Assembly: GCF_022828475.1 (NCBI RefSeq) | Contig: NZ_CP059557.1 | Span: 1,550,001 to 1,614,000, forward strand | Direction of reading: 5' to 3' | Length of the DNA: 64,000 nt | Source of the DNA: Saccharopolyspora gloriosae | Lineage (GTDB): Bacteria; Actinomycetota; Actinomycetes; Mycobacteriales; Pseudonocardiaceae | In this document: positions 18,498 through 27,558 of the stretch, in pieces | How the letters are laid out: each line of letters opens with the position of its first letter | Numbering within the stretch: the stretch's first letter is position 1 | Made by a program: the position numbers and the translations under genes | Notes under the pieces: model-generated | What the model was told of the DNA's origin: nothing | The model's database searches: none | Seen by the model: the letters and a program-made list of their open reading frames with translations, nothing else

Positions 18498-19293
18498 CCG
18501 CGTGCGCGGGAAGGCCCTGCTCGCCTACTTGGTGGCGCTGCTGACCGTCGCGCCGCTGCTGTGGCTGCTGCTGGCCGCCTTCCGGCCGGAATCCGAACTG
18601 TTCTCCGCGGAATGGCCGAGTTCGCTGACGCTGGACAACGTGCTCTACGTGCTGACCGAGGTGCCGTTCGTGCGCTACCTCGCCAACAGCGCGTTCATCT
18701 CCGCCACCGTGACCGCGGTCGCGCTGCTGCTGCACTCGATGGCCGCGTACGCCCTGGCCCGGATGCACTTCCGCGGCCGCGGCATCGCGTTCGCCACCAT
18801 CATCGCCACCCTGCTGATCTCGCTGCCCGTGATCCTGGTGCCGCTGTTCCTCGTGGTGCGCACCCTCGGCATGGTCGACACCTACGCCGGACTCATCGTG
18901 CCCGGTGTGTTCAACGCCTTCGGCATCTTCCTGCTGCGCCAGTTCTACCTCGGCGTGCCCCGCGAACTGGAGGACGCCGCCCAACTCGACGGGTGCGGTC
19001 ACTGGCGGACCTACTGGCACGTGGTGCTGCCGCTGAGCAGGCCGATGCTGTCCGCGCTGGCGGTGCTGTTCTTCCTCACCAACTGGAACTCGTTCCTGTG
19101 GCCGCTGGCCGTCGCCCAGGACGAGTCGCTGCGCGTGGTCCAGGTCGGCATCGCCTCGCTGCAAGGGCAGTACGCCTCCAAGCAGCACTACGTGATCGCC
19201 GCCGCGCTGCTCGCCGCCATCCCCACCGTGCTGGTGTTCCTGCTCGGCCAGCGCAAACTCATCGATTCCCTCAAGACCACCGGGCTCAAGTAG
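18490..19293 (+). CDS. Sugar ABC transporter permease, MalG type
   Basis: The 267-residue second permease begins MRSRVRGKALLAYL. The EAA loop is PRELEDAAQLDGCGHWRTYW followed by HVVLPLSRPM, and the end is the usual basic tail (LGQRKLIDSLKTTGLK). No ATPase gene follows. As known for several actinomycete sugar importers, a shared MsiK-type ATPase from elsewhere could energise it. Confidence 0.88.
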   Translation: MRSRVRGKALLAYLVALLTVAPLLWLLLAAFRPESELFSAEWPSSLTLDNVLYVLTEVPFVRYLANSAFISATVTAVALLLHSMAAYALARMHFRGRGIAFATIIATLLISLPVILVPLFLVVRTLGMVDTYAGLIVPGVFNAFGIFLLRQFYLGVPRELEDAAQLDGCGHWRTYWHVVLPLSRPMLSALAVLFFLTNWNSFLWPLAVAQDESLRVVQVGIASLQGQYASKQHYVIAAALLAAIPTVLVFLLGQRKLIDSLKTTGLK

Positions 19294-19362
19294 TCCGCCG
19301 TCGGGGGCGCGCTGTCAGGGGGTCGGCGTAGCGTTCCGGGCGCTCGACGGGAGGGGACCGAG

Positions 19363-20385
19363 ATGCGGGCGGCGCGGCTGATCTCACTGGTACTGCTGCT
19401 GCAATCCAGGGCGACCATGACCGGTGCCGAACTCGCCGCGGAACTGGAGGTCACCGAACGCACCGTCGCCAGGGACGTGCTCGCGCTCGCCGAATCCGGG
19501 GTGCCGATCGTCGCCGAACGCGGCCGCCACGGCGGATACCGCCTGCTCGGCGGCTACCGCACCCGGCTTACCGGCCTGCACCGCGCCGAAGCGGAAGCGC
19601 TGCTGCTGGCCGGGATACCCGGACCCGCCGCCGACATGGGACTCACCGACGCCGTCTCCAGCGCCCGCCGCAAGGTCTCCGCGGCACTCGCACCCGGCCA
19701 CCGAGACGTGCCCGACCGGGTCTCCGGCCGCTTCCACCTCGACGCCCCCGGCTGGTTCCGGGAAGCCGAAACCCCGCCGCTGCTGGCGGAACTCGCCGAC
19801 GCCGTGTGGCAGGACCGCAGCCTGAAAGTCGTCTACCGGCGCGGCGAGCACGACGTGCACCGCGAGATCGAACCGCACGGTCTGGTGCTCAAAGCCGGCG
19901 CCTGGTACCTCGCCGGGCGCACCGGCGGCGACTTCCGCGTCTACCGCGTCGACCGGTTCCGCCAGGTCGAGATCGCCGAACCGTTCCACCGCGACGAGAC
20001 CTTCGTGCTGCCCGAGTTCTGGACGCGACACAGCGCCGAATTCGCCCGCACCCTGCTGCGGGACGAGACCACCGTGCGGATCAGCCCGGCCGGGCTGCGC
20101 GCGCTGCACAACCACGTCGGTCACCCCTCGGCCACCGACGCCCGGGCCGCGGCCGGCGAACCCGACGAGCAGGGATGGGTGAGCACGACCCTGCCCGTCG
20201 AGTCCCTCGACATCGCCTACGAACAGCTGCTCGGCCTCGGACCGCACGTGCGCGTGCTGGCACCCGAATCGCTGCGCGAACGGATGGCCCGAACGGCCGC
20301 CGCCCTCGCCGAGCTCTACGCCGCGGATCAGCGGTATCCGGTGACGTCCTCCGGTTTGCCCGCCTCCACGACCTCGGCGATGTAG
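19363..20385 (+). CDS. HTH-WYL transcriptional regulator
   Basis: In 340 residues, an N-terminal winged HTH (residues 1-60: MTGAELAAELEVTERTVARDV) is followed by a WYL ligand-binding domain. The WYL domain begins near RSLKVVYRRGEHDVHREIEPHGLVL with AWYLAGRTGGDFRVYRVDR, and a C-terminal WCX-like part follows. The gene lies 69 bp after the importer genes in the same direction, so it may control them. Its last 58 bp overlap the 3' end of the convergent SDR gene. Confidence 0.85.
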   Translation: MRAARLISLVLLLQSRATMTGAELAAELEVTERTVARDVLALAESGVPIVAERGRHGGYRLLGGYRTRLTGLHRAEAEALLLAGIPGPAADMGLTDAVSSARRKVSAALAPGHRDVPDRVSGRFHLDAPGWFREAETPPLLAELADAVWQDRSLKVVYRRGEHDVHREIEPHGLVLKAGAWYLAGRTGGDFRVYRVDRFRQVEIAEPFHRDETFVLPEFWTRHSAEFARTLLRDETTVRISPAGLRALHNHVGHPSATDARAAAGEPDEQGWVSTTLPVESLDIAYEQLLGLGPHVRVLAPESLRERMARTAAALAELYAADQRYPVTSSGLPASTTSAM

Positions 20386-21236
20386 CGCCACGAGTCCGGC
20401 CGCGACCCGTCCACATCGGTGAAGTCGTAGAACTGCGCCAGCTGCGCGCTCGACAAGGTCCGACCGGCCCAGCGGGAGACCTCCGGATCACCCGCCATCG
20501 CCGCGACGCCCCGGCCGACGAAACGCGGCGTCTCCGAGATGCCGAAGTGCGGTTCGGTGGCCTCCTGCCAGTTCTGCTCGGTGACGCCGAACAGCTCCAG
20601 CATCATCTCCGAGCGCAACCACCCCGGCGTGACCGCGACCGCGGTGCCGCCGTGCGGGCGCAGCTCCTCGGCCTGCGCGAAGGCCAACCGGCTCGCGGCG
20701 ATCTTCGTCACATCGAAGAACGCACCCAGGTCGCCGCGATAGCGCTCGTTGTACTCCGAAGTGCCGTCGGTCAGCTCCACCACCAGGCCGCCCGGTGTCC
20801 GCGACAGCAATCCCAGCGCGAAATGGCTGGTGATCAAGTGCGCTTCGATGCCCACCCGCAACCGGCGCAGCCCGATGTCCAGCGAATGCTCCCAAACCGG
20901 CTTGTGCCAATCCGTCAGGTGCTCGCCGCCGAGATCGTTGACCAGCAGGTCCAGCCGTCCCCGCTCCCGCTCGATCCGCGCCACCAGCTGCTCGACCTCC
21001 GCGGGCACCGCGTGATCCGCCCGGACCGCGATGCCCTCGCCTCCCGCGGCGGTCACCAGCTCCGCCGTGTCCTCTATGGACTCCGGTCGGTCGTATTCGG
21101 AACGCTGCTCCCGCGTCGTGCGCCCCGACCCGTACACCGTGGCTCCCGCAGCGCCGAGCTCCACCGCGATCCCGCGACCCGCACCTCGCGTAGCGCCCGC
21201 GACCAGCGCGATCTTCCCACGCAGCGGCTGATTCAT
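20328..21236 (-). CDS. SDR-family protein lacking the catalytic tyrosine
   Basis: The 302-residue Rossmann protein carries the NAD(P) motif GATRGAGRG (about 14-22) and VNDLGGEH (in place of NNAG). Its active-site helix reads AFFDVTKIAASRLAF. The lysine of YxxxK is present, but the tyrosine position is Phe, confirmed in the DNA (TTCTTCGATGTGACGAAG read on the minus strand). A conserved TPGWLRSEMMLELFG follows. It resembles the DHRS1-like branch. It may be inactive, have a shifted catalytic residue, or act on another substrate. The ATG at 21236 follows GAGGGAGC. Confidence 0.8.
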   Translation of the reverse strand: MNQPLRGKIALVAGATRGAGRGIAVELGAAGATVYGSGRTTREQRSEYDRPESIEDTAELVTAAGGEGIAVRADHAVPAEVEQLVARIERERGRLDLLVNDLGGEHLTDWHKPVWEHSLDIGLRRLRVGIEAHLITSHFALGLLSRTPGGLVVELTDGTSEYNERYRGDLGAFFDVTKIAASRLAFAQAEELRPHGGTAVAVTPGWLRSEMMLELFGVTEQNWQEATEPHFGISETPRFVGRGVAAMAGDPEVSRWAGRTLSSAQLAQFYDFTDVDGSRPDSWRYIAEVVEAGKPEDVTGYR

Positions 21237-21681
21237 CGTTGTGCTCCCTCGTCGGATTCCCGTGTGCCGAAACGATGCTGGCGGTGAATCCGGACAACCG
21301 CCGTCGGGATTTCCGCAGCACTGTTTTCGAGTGGGCCGCCCGGCGTGCCCGAGCGCGCGGTACGGTGAACGAAGGTGATCGCGTTCCACGTGAATCACCG
21401 CGCAGGCGAGAACGACGGTCGAGGCGGATCTGCGACGTGGGTGGCACGACACACCTGGGAGATATCCCGGCGTGGCTGCTGGACGCGGTGGCGCGGGCCA
21501 GCCTACGGTCCGCACCGGGTACGGGGTTGGCCGCGTTTCGATCTTGTGCTCGCACGGGACCACCCCGGCGAACGCCGGTTCCCGTGCCGGCTCCGGACAC
21601 GAGTCCGGTTCCCACGGTGACCGCACCCGCGGCGGTCCGAGCAACGCAGAGCGCTCAGCCACGATCAGGAAGGCGGACCCG
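21237..21681. other. Divergent intergenic region between the SDR gene and ftsZ
   Basis: These 445 bp separate the leftward SDR gene from ftsZ and must carry both promoters. Short open frames are present, but none has a convincing start, composition or family. In other actinomycetes ftsZ has several promoters of its own, so a long leader is not unusual. No clear operator palindrome was found. Confidence 0.5.
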
Positions 21682-23049
21682 ATGACGCCCCCGCACAACT
21701 ATCTAGCGGTGATCAAGGTCGTCGGCATCGGTGGCGGCGGCGTCAACGCCGTGAACCGCATGATCGAGGTCGGGCTCAAGGGCGTCGAGTTCATCGCGGT
21801 GAACACCGACGCCCAGGCCCTGCTCATGTCCGATGCCGACGTCAAACTGGACATCGGCCGCGAACTGACCCGCGGGCTCGGCGCAGGCGCCGCCCCCGAG
21901 GTCGGGCACAAGGCCGCCGAGGACCACAAGGAAGAGATCGAAGAGGTCCTCAAGGGCGCCGACATGGTGTTCGTGACCGCAGGCGAAGGCGGCGGCACCG
22001 GCACCGGTGGCGCCCCCGTGATCGCCGACGTCGCGCGCAAGCTCGGCGCGCTCACCATCGGCGTGGTCACCCGGCCGTTCTCCTTCGAGGGCAAGCGCCG
22101 GGCCAACCAGGCCGAACAGGGCATCAAGGAACTCCGCGACTGCTGCGACACGCTCATCGTGATCCCGAACGACCGGCTGCTCCAGCTCGGTGACATCGGG
22201 GTCAGCCTGATGGACGCCTTCCGCTCCGCGGACGAGGTGCTGCTCTCCGGTGTGCAGGGCATCACCGACCTGATCACCACGCCGGGTCTGATCAACCTCG
22301 ACTTCGCCGACGTCAAGAGCGTCATGTCCGGGGCGGGCAGCGCCTTGATGGGCATCGGCTCGGCCCGCGGGGAGGGCAGAGCCGTGCAGGCCGCGCAGAA
22401 GGCGATCAACTCGCCACTGCTGGAAGCCTCGATGGAAGGCGCGCACGGTGTCCTGCTGGCCATAGCGGGCGGCTCCGACCTCGGTCTGTTCGAGATCAAC
22501 GAGTCGGCCTCGCTGGTGCAGGAATCCGCGCACCCCGAAGCCAACATCATCTTCGGTACGGTGATCGACGACTCGCTCGGCGACGAGGTGCGGGTCACCG
22601 TGATCGCCGCCGGATTCGACGCGGGTGCGCCCACGCACAAGAAGCTCGAACCGACCAAGGTCGGCGGGCGGGACACCGTCGCCGGCGGTGAAGCCGGGCA
22701 GATCACCGAGGGCCAAGTCGTCGACAGCACCGCTGAAGCCGCGCCCGAACCGCCTGCGGCACCGGCTCCGCAACCGGCTCAGCCCGTGGAGCAGGCTCCG
22801 CAGCCCCCGGCTCCAGCGGCCCCGGCTCCGGCTCCGCAGCCGGAACAGCGGGAGCACTACGGTCAGGAACCGCGGCAGGGCTACGGCGAAGGCGGCACGC
22901 CAGGCGTGTCGGTGCCGACCCGTTCCAGCGGCGGCTACCCGTCGCACACCGGTACGCAGGGCATGAGCGGTCAGCTGCCGTCGCGCCCGATGCCGGTCGC
23001 CGACGACAACGACGACGACGTCGACATTCCTCCTTTCATGCGACGCTGA
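21682..23049 (+). CDS. ftsZ: Cell division GTPase FtsZ
   Basis: FtsZ is the tubulin-like GTPase that polymerises into the Z-ring. The 455-residue protein has [15 protein letters not shown] at the N-terminus, the tubulin signature [11 protein letters not shown] (about 108-118), NDRLLQLGD, and the T7 loop [11 protein letters not shown] with the catalytic aspartates. A Pro/Ala-rich linker (about 350-430) leads to a C-terminal peptide [11 protein letters not shown] that binds SepF and other partners. The ATG at 21682 follows AGGAAGGCGGACCCG. A strong hairpin follows the stop. Confidence 0.98.
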   Translation: MTPPHNYLAVIKVVGIGGGGVNAVNRMIEVGLKGVEFIAVNTDAQALLMSDADVKLDIGRELTRGLGAGAAPEVGHKAAEDHKEEIEEVLKGADMVFVTAGEGGGTGTGGAPVIADVARKLGALTIGVVTRPFSFEGKRRANQAEQGIKELRDCCDTLIVIPNDRLLQLGDIGVSLMDAFRSADEVLLSGVQGITDLITTPGLINLDFADVKSVMSGAGSALMGIGSARGEGRAVQAAQKAINSPLLEASMEGAHGVLLAIAGGSDLGLFEINESASLVQESAHPEANIIFGTVIDDSLGDEVRVTVIAAGFDAGAPTHKKLEPTKVGGRDTVAGGEAGQITEGQVVDSTAEAAPEPPAAPAPQPAQPVEQAPQPPAPAAPAPAPQPEQREHYGQEPRQGYGEGGTPGVSVPTRSSGGYPSHTGTQGMSGQLPSRPMPVADDNDDDVDIPPFMRR

Positions 23050-23069
23050 TCGCCCGCACGCGTAGGCGA

Positions 23070-23108
23070 GAATGGGCACCGGGACGAACATCGTCCCGGT
23101 GCCCATTC
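23070..23108 (+). terminator. Perfect 17-bp hairpin after ftsZ
   Basis: GAATGGGCACCGGGACG (23070-23086) pairs exactly with 23092-23108 around loop AACAT, 21 bp after the ftsZ stop. There is no U-tract. It is probably a terminator or a 3'-end stabiliser that reduces expression of the following genes relative to ftsZ. Confidence 0.75.
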
Positions 23109-23189
23109 ATGTGCGGACCCGGCACTGCCGCCGCGGCCTCGTGGCGGGACGCCCAAGTCGGCAATGACCTCGAGATCGGGAGTGACAGA

Positions 23190-23909
23190 GTGCGGATCCG
23201 GCGCGTGATCACCACGCGGGAAGGCGGCAACTCGAAACCGCCGTTCGACTCGTTCAACCTCGGCGGCCGGGTCGGTGACGATCCCGTCGCGCTGGCCGCC
23301 AACGAGCGCAAGCTCGCCGCCGGGATCGGACTGGAACCCGGACGGCTGGTCTGGATGGAGCAGATCCACGGCAAGAGCGCCGTGCTCGTCGACGGGCCGC
23401 AGCAGGAGCCGGTGGAGGCCACCGACGCGCTGGTGACCGCTCAGCCCAACCTGGCGCTGGCGACGCTGACCGCGGACTGCGTGCCGGTGCTGCTGGGAGA
23501 TCCGGTCACCGGCGTCGTGTCCGCCGTGCACGCGGGACGGGTCGGCGCCCGGGTCGGCGTGCTCGTGGAAGCCCTGAAAGCGATGCGGGAGGCGGGCGCC
23601 CGGCTCGACGACATCGAGGCGCTGCTCGGTCCCGCCGCCTGCGGCCAGTGCTACGAGGTGCCCACCGCGATGCGGGACGACGTCGAGGAGTACCTCCCGG
23701 GAAGCGCCTGCCGCACCCGCAAGGGCACGCCAGGACTGGACCTGCGCGCCGGGCTCTGGGAACAGCTCGCCGGCGCGGGCATCGCGAAGATCGGGGTTGA
23801 TCCGCGATGCACCATGGAGACTCGTGATCTGTTCAGCCACCGCCGCGACGGCCCCCGCACCGGGAGATTCGCGGCCGTGGTGTGGGCGGAACCGGAGGAG
23901 GAGCCGTGA
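23190..23909 (+). CDS. pgeF: Purine nucleoside phosphorylase-like / laccase-domain protein (YfiH family)
   Basis: The YfiH/LACC1 family hydrolyses or phosphorolyses purine nucleosides; some members act on misincorporated peptidoglycan precursors. The 239-residue protein has the metal-site pattern TADCVPVLLGD, AVHAGRVGARVG and GPAACGQCYEVP, with a late HRRDGPRTGR. The start chosen is GTG 23190 (VRIRRVITTREGG), preceded by GGGAG, because residues of the longer frame before it do not fit the family. It overlaps yggS by 4 nt, the usual order after ftsZ in actinobacteria. Confidence 0.85.
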   Translation: MRIRRVITTREGGNSKPPFDSFNLGGRVGDDPVALAANERKLAAGIGLEPGRLVWMEQIHGKSAVLVDGPQQEPVEATDALVTAQPNLALATLTADCVPVLLGDPVTGVVSAVHAGRVGARVGVLVEALKAMREAGARLDDIEALLGPAACGQCYEVPTAMRDDVEEYLPGSACRTRKGTPGLDLRAGLWEQLAGAGIAKIGVDPRCTMETRDLFSHRRDGPRTGRFAAVVWAEPEEEP

Positions 23910-24643
23910 GCGAGGACGACTGTCGCCGCGCGGAACTGGCCGAATCGCTCGACGAGGTGCGGCAGCGGCTCGAAGCGGCCTGCAAAGCGGCTGGGCGGTC
24001 CGCGGCGGACGTCGAGCTGCTGGCGGTGACCAAGACCTTCCCGGCGCGGGACGTGGCGTTGCTGGTGGATCTGGGACTCACCGCGTTCGCGGAGAACCGC
24101 GAGCAGGAGGCGCGACCGAAGGTCGTGGAGTTCGACGAACTGCGCCCCGACTCGGGGGCTCGCTGGCACATGGTCGGACAGCTGCAGCGGAACAAGGCTC
24201 GCTCGGTGGCCCGCTGGGCCGATGTCGTGGAGTCGGTCGACAGCCCACGGCTGGTGGAGGCGTTGTCCGGGGCCGTCCGCAACGCCCTCGAGGCGGGAGA
24301 GCGGACACGCCCGCTCGAAGTTCTCGTTCAGGTGAACCTGGACGAGGCGGCGGGCCGGGGCGGCTGCGCCCCCGGCGATGTTCTGACACTCGCGGAGACC
24401 ATCACAACAACGAGTGAACTCAGGTTGCGCGGAGTGATGGCGGTGGCGCCGCAATCCACCCGGCCGGACGTGGCGTTCGACACACTTTCCTTGATCGCTA
24501 CGCAGCTGCAGCGTGACTTCCCGGAGGCTGGAGAGATCTCAGCGGGAATGAGCGGTGATCTGGAGAGTGCCGTGGCCCACGGCTCCACTCGGGTGCGTGT
24601 CGGAACGGCGCTGTTGGGAGGGCGACGGCTAATCTCGCCGTAG
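23906..24643 (+). CDS. yggS: PLP homeostasis protein YggS/PLPBP
   Basis: This cytosolic fold-type III PLP-binding protein (245 residues) regulates pyridoxal phosphate levels and has no known enzyme activity. Lys in [13 protein letters not shown] binds [30 protein letters not shown] and [24 protein letters not shown] are family segments. The GTG start overlaps the pgeF stop (GTGA). It is part of the ftsZ-sepF neighbourhood. Confidence 0.92.
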   Translation: MSEDDCRRAELAESLDEVRQRLEAACKAAGRSAADVELLAVTKTFPARDVALLVDLGLTAFAENREQEARPKVVEFDELRPDSGARWHMVGQLQRNKARSVARWADVVESVDSPRLVEALSGAVRNALEAGERTRPLEVLVQVNLDEAAGRGGCAPGDVLTLAETITTTSELRLRGVMAVAPQSTRPDVAFDTLSLIATQLQRDFPEAGEISAGMSGDLESAVAHGSTRVRVGTALLGGRRLISP

Positions 24644-24713
24644 CCTGGGCGGAGGGTCGAAAGCCGGTCGAACCGCGCTCGGCTCGAAGGAGTCGCGGAA
24701 GAAGGGCACGCCG

Positions 24714-25361
24714 ATGAGCACGATGCACAAGCTGAAGGCCTACTTCGGCATGGTGCCTGCCGACGAAGTCGACGAGTTCGAAGACGACATCGACCGCTAC
24801 GCGGACGCCGACGAGTACGACGCGCCCGCGGACCGGATCGGTGGCCGTCGGCGTGTCGGAGTGCGCGGCGGTTACCAGGACGAAGCCGAAGCGGACGAAG
24901 GTTTCGACGATCACGGGCATCGGGACGCCCCACGCCGGGAAGCCGGTCACCGGGGCGAGGAGTACCGCGAGGTCAAGACGTCGCGCAGGCAGTGGACGCC
25001 GGAGACCGCGGCACGCACCGCCGCCGAACGGGAGTCCGTCTCCCGGCTGCGCGCGGTCACCGACACCGGCAGCCACTTCAACTTGAGCAAGATCACAACT
25101 CTGCATCCTCGCAGCTACAGCGAGGCCCGCACGATCGGGGAGCAGTACCGGGACGGCACGCCGGTGATCATGAATCTGACGGAGATGGACGAAGCGGACG
25201 CGAAGCGTCTGGTCGACTTCGCCGCAGGTCTGGCCTTTGCGATGCGCGGTTCGATCGAGAAGGTGACCAACCGGGTGTTCTTGCTCTCACCGCCCAACGT
25301 GGACGTCGCAGCCGAGGACAAGCGCCGCTTGGCCGAGGGTGCCTTTTTCAACTACGGCTGA
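24714..25361 (+). CDS. sepF: Divisome membrane anchor SepF
   Basis: SepF anchors FtsZ to the membrane in actinobacteria, which lack FtsA. The 215-residue protein has an N-terminal amphipathic segment ([14 protein letters not shown]), an acidic linker (about 20-95), and a C-terminal SepF core ([42 protein letters not shown]). It is separated from yggS by a 70-bp gap with AAGGAG at about 24687. Confidence 0.93.
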   Translation: MSTMHKLKAYFGMVPADEVDEFEDDIDRYADADEYDAPADRIGGRRRVGVRGGYQDEAEADEGFDDHGHRDAPRREAGHRGEEYREVKTSRRQWTPETAARTAAERESVSRLRAVTDTGSHFNLSKITTLHPRSYSEARTIGEQYRDGTPVIMNLTEMDEADAKRLVDFAAGLAFAMRGSIEKVTNRVFLLSPPNVDVAAEDKRRLAEGAFFNYG

Positions 25362-25380
25362 CCGGTGGCAGAGTTGAGCT

Positions 25381-25680
25381 GTGGAACTGGCGCTGATCGT
25401 CGTTTATTACGTCGTCTTCTTCTTCTGGCTGCTGCTCACGGCCCGTATCGTGATCGAGCTCGTCAGGGTGTTCGCGCGCGATTGGCGCCCCGCTGGAGGG
25501 GTTGCAATCGCGTTGGAGAGCATCTACACAGTGACCGACCCGCCGATCCGGCTGCTGCGTCGGGTGATCCCGACGGTCCGGATCGGCGGTGTAGGGCTGG
25601 ACCTATCCATTATGGTGCTGCTGCTGGTTGTGTTCATACTGATGCAGCTGCTGTTGAAACTATGGGCGCAGTCCGGGTAA
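25381..25680 (+). CDS. YggT-family membrane protein
   Basis: The 99-residue protein has two hydrophobic segments (about 5-27 and 74-95) around a basic loop with TVTDPPIRLLRRVIPTVRIGG, diagnostic of YggT. It is consistently found between sepF and divIVA in Gram-positive division clusters. Molecular role unproven; it probably assists membrane organisation at division sites. The start is GTG 25381. Confidence 0.88.
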   Translation: MELALIVVYYVVFFFWLLLTARIVIELVRVFARDWRPAGGVAIALESIYTVTDPPIRLLRRVIPTVRIGGVGLDLSIMVLLLVVFILMQLLLKLWAQSG

Positions 25681-25727
25681 CGGGGAACCCGGGTGACCCG
25701 CAGCCGAAGAGTGCGTGAGGTGATCTT

Positions 25728-26555
25728 GTGGGCCTGACCCCCGCCGACGTGCATAACGTCGCGTTCAGTAAACCGCCGATTGGGAAGCGCGGTTACAACG
25801 AGGACGAGGTAGACGCTTTCCTCGACCTGGTTGAAGCCGAGCTCGCCCGCTTGGTGGAGGAGAACAACGATCTGCGCAGCCAGATGGAGCAGCTGGAGAA
25901 CCAGCTGCAGACCGCGCAGGTCGACCTTGATGACGCCCGCAGTCAGGCGTCCGCGGTTCCCGCCGCCCCCGCTCCGGTGGAGGAACCGCGCCGGTTGGCG
26001 CCGGTCCCGGCCCCCACCGCGGCCGAGCAGACCTCGCCGGGGGGTGATCACCACGTGCAGGCGGCCAAGGTTCTGGGGCTGGCTCAGGAGATGGCCGACC
26101 GGCTCACCGGCGAAGCCAAGGCCGAGGCCGACGGCATGCTCTCCGAAGCTCGGACCAAGTCCGAGCAGTTGCTCTCGGACGCCCGGTCGAAGTCCGACAG
26201 CATGGTCAACGAAGCCCGCACCAGGGCCGAGACGATGCTCAACGACGCCCGGACTCGGGCCGAGACGCTGGAACGGCAGGCCCGCGAGAAGGCCGCCGGA
26301 CTGGAACGCGACGCGCAGCGCAAGCACGCCGAGGTGATGGGGAACATCACCCAGGAGAAGAACGCGCTGGAGAAGAAGATCGACACCTTGCGCACCTTCG
26401 AGCGCGAGTACCGCACGAGGCTGCAGACCTACCTGGAGTCGCAGCTGCGTGAACTGCAGGACCGCGGATCGGCGGCACCCGCCGAGAGCGGCAGCCGTTC
26501 GGCCACGCAGCAGAACACCTACAGCTTCGGAGCACGCGCCGCCGAAGCCGGCTAG
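25728..26555 (+). CDS. divIVA: Polar growth protein DivIVA (Wag31)
   Basis: DivIVA self-assembles at curved membranes and directs polar growth in actinobacteria. The 275-residue protein has the N-terminal lipid-binding domain ([31 protein letters not shown]). An Ala/Pro linker (about 75-105) and a long coiled coil follow. The coil contains a roughly 11-residue repeat of the form [44 protein letters not shown] (about 140-190). The start is GTG 25728 with GAGGTGATCTT before it. Confidence 0.95.
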   Translation: MGLTPADVHNVAFSKPPIGKRGYNEDEVDAFLDLVEAELARLVEENNDLRSQMEQLENQLQTAQVDLDDARSQASAVPAAPAPVEEPRRLAPVPAPTAAEQTSPGGDHHVQAAKVLGLAQEMADRLTGEAKAEADGMLSEARTKSEQLLSDARSKSDSMVNEARTRAETMLNDARTRAETLERQAREKAAGLERDAQRKHAEVMGNITQEKNALEKKIDTLRTFEREYRTRLQTYLESQLRELQDRGSAAPAESGSRSATQQNTYSFGARAAEAG

Positions 26556-26671
26556 CGGCCGGGTGACCGGATCCGCCGACGTCGAACCGCCGTGCGGCAG
26601 GGGTGCCGCCGGCGGTGAGCTGAGGTGGGGACAAGGGGGTCCCCGGACGGTGCGGTGAAGGAGATTTCGGC

Positions 26672-27151
26672 GTGTTGTTGGTTGTGCTGTTCCTGGTCCT
26701 GGCGGCCGGTGGCGTGCTGGTGACGTCGGTGCTGATGGATCACCCCGAATGGGCGTGGCTGTCGGTACTGCTCAGCGCACTGGCCGCGGCGTTGCTCGTG
26801 GTGCAACGGGTTCGGCGGCGACGGGAAGCGAGCTCGTCGTCGCCGGAACCGGTACCTGAGAGTGAGGCGGGGCAGGACTCGGCGGCGGAGACCGACGACG
26901 ACACCGCCGGACACGACGAGCCGGGTGAAGAGGACACCGATGCGGCGGACGCGCTGCTGGTGTCCGAATCGGACGACGAAGTCGTGGTGGTCGATGAACG
27001 TCCCCGCTACCACCTGTCGAGCTGTCAGTGGCTCGGCGACCTGGAGGTGCAGGGCTTGCCGGTGCGTGAAGCCAGGGAACTGGGCTTCACCGCGTGCGCC
27101 CGATGCACCCCGGACGCGGTGCTGGCGGGTCAGGCGCGCGCCGCGCGCTGA
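26672..27151 (+). CDS. Two-TM membrane protein with C-terminal Cys/His motif
   Basis: The 159-residue protein has two hydrophobic helices at the N-terminus (about 1-22 and 29-48), a basic RVRRRRE, then a long acidic disordered stretch (about 55-110). The compact C-terminal motif YHLSSCQWLGDLEVQGLPVR continues to ELGFTACARCTPD. The HxxxC...CxxC spacing resembles small Ada-like or nuclease-associated zinc modules. The GTG start follows AAGGAG. It ends the divIVA gene string. Function unknown; a metal-binding cytoplasmic tail is inferred. Confidence 0.75.
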   Translation: MLLVVLFLVLAAGGVLVTSVLMDHPEWAWLSVLLSALAAALLVVQRVRRRREASSSSPEPVPESEAGQDSAAETDDDTAGHDEPGEEDTDAADALLVSESDDEVVVVDERPRYHLSSCQWLGDLEVQGLPVREARELGFTACARCTPDAVLAGQARAAR

Positions 27152-27170
27152 GAGATCGGTTCGGAACGCA

Positions 27171-27202
27171 GATCAGTCTCCCAGTGCACTGGGAGACTGA
27201 TC
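27171..27202. terminator. 32-bp perfect palindrome after the divIVA string
   Basis: GATCAGTCTCCCAGTGC and its complement share a dyad centre (GATCAGTCTCCCAGTG|CACTGGGAGACTGATC) 20 bp after the preceding stop. It forms a strong hairpin and probably terminates the division cluster before the ileS leader. Confidence 0.7.
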
Positions 27203-27261
27203 TCGGGCCGAAGGCCGTTACCGGTGGTCGCGGAAAACAGGTGGCGTCGGATGGTTATGCT

Positions 27262-27550
27262 GAATGCGGGCTGGTCGCCGGGGAGCGATCGGCCCGCATT
27301 CGGCGTTGATCCGGCCATCACCGGGGAGCTTCCGGAAGAACGGGTGCACCGCGACTCGCGGTTTCCTCAGTAGAACCGGACGGGTTCGGCCCGTCACAGC
27401 CGGCAACGAGTGGCCGCCGCGATCAGCGGCGGCAAGCGGGGTGGTACCGCGGGACGCGGGCGACCGGATCGGTCGCGCGCCGTGTCGTCCCCGTGTGGGC
27501 ATCGATTCACGATGCCCGTGCGGCTGACGACGACACACCGGCGAGGAGCA
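27262..27550 (+). ncRNA. T-box riboswitch (ileS leader, isoleucine specifier)
   Basis: The leader opens with a stem GAATGCGGGC/GCCCGCATTC (27262-27271 with 27292-27301). The specifier region GGCCATCACCGGGGAG follows, with ATC (Ile) at 27317-27319. The T-box core CGGGGTGGTACCGCG lies at 27437-27451, with TGGT (27442-27445) pairing to the tRNA 3' end. Downstream, GGGCATCG/CGATGCCC (27497-27517) and GTGTCGTC/GACGACAC (27482-27489 with 27529-27536) form stems just before the GAGGAG ribosome site. There is no U-run, so control is probably at translation, as known for actinobacterial ileS T-boxes. Uncharged tRNA-Ile would expose the ribosome site. A TATGCT -10-like box lies just upstream. Confidence 0.92.
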
Positions 27551-27558
27551 CAACCGCG

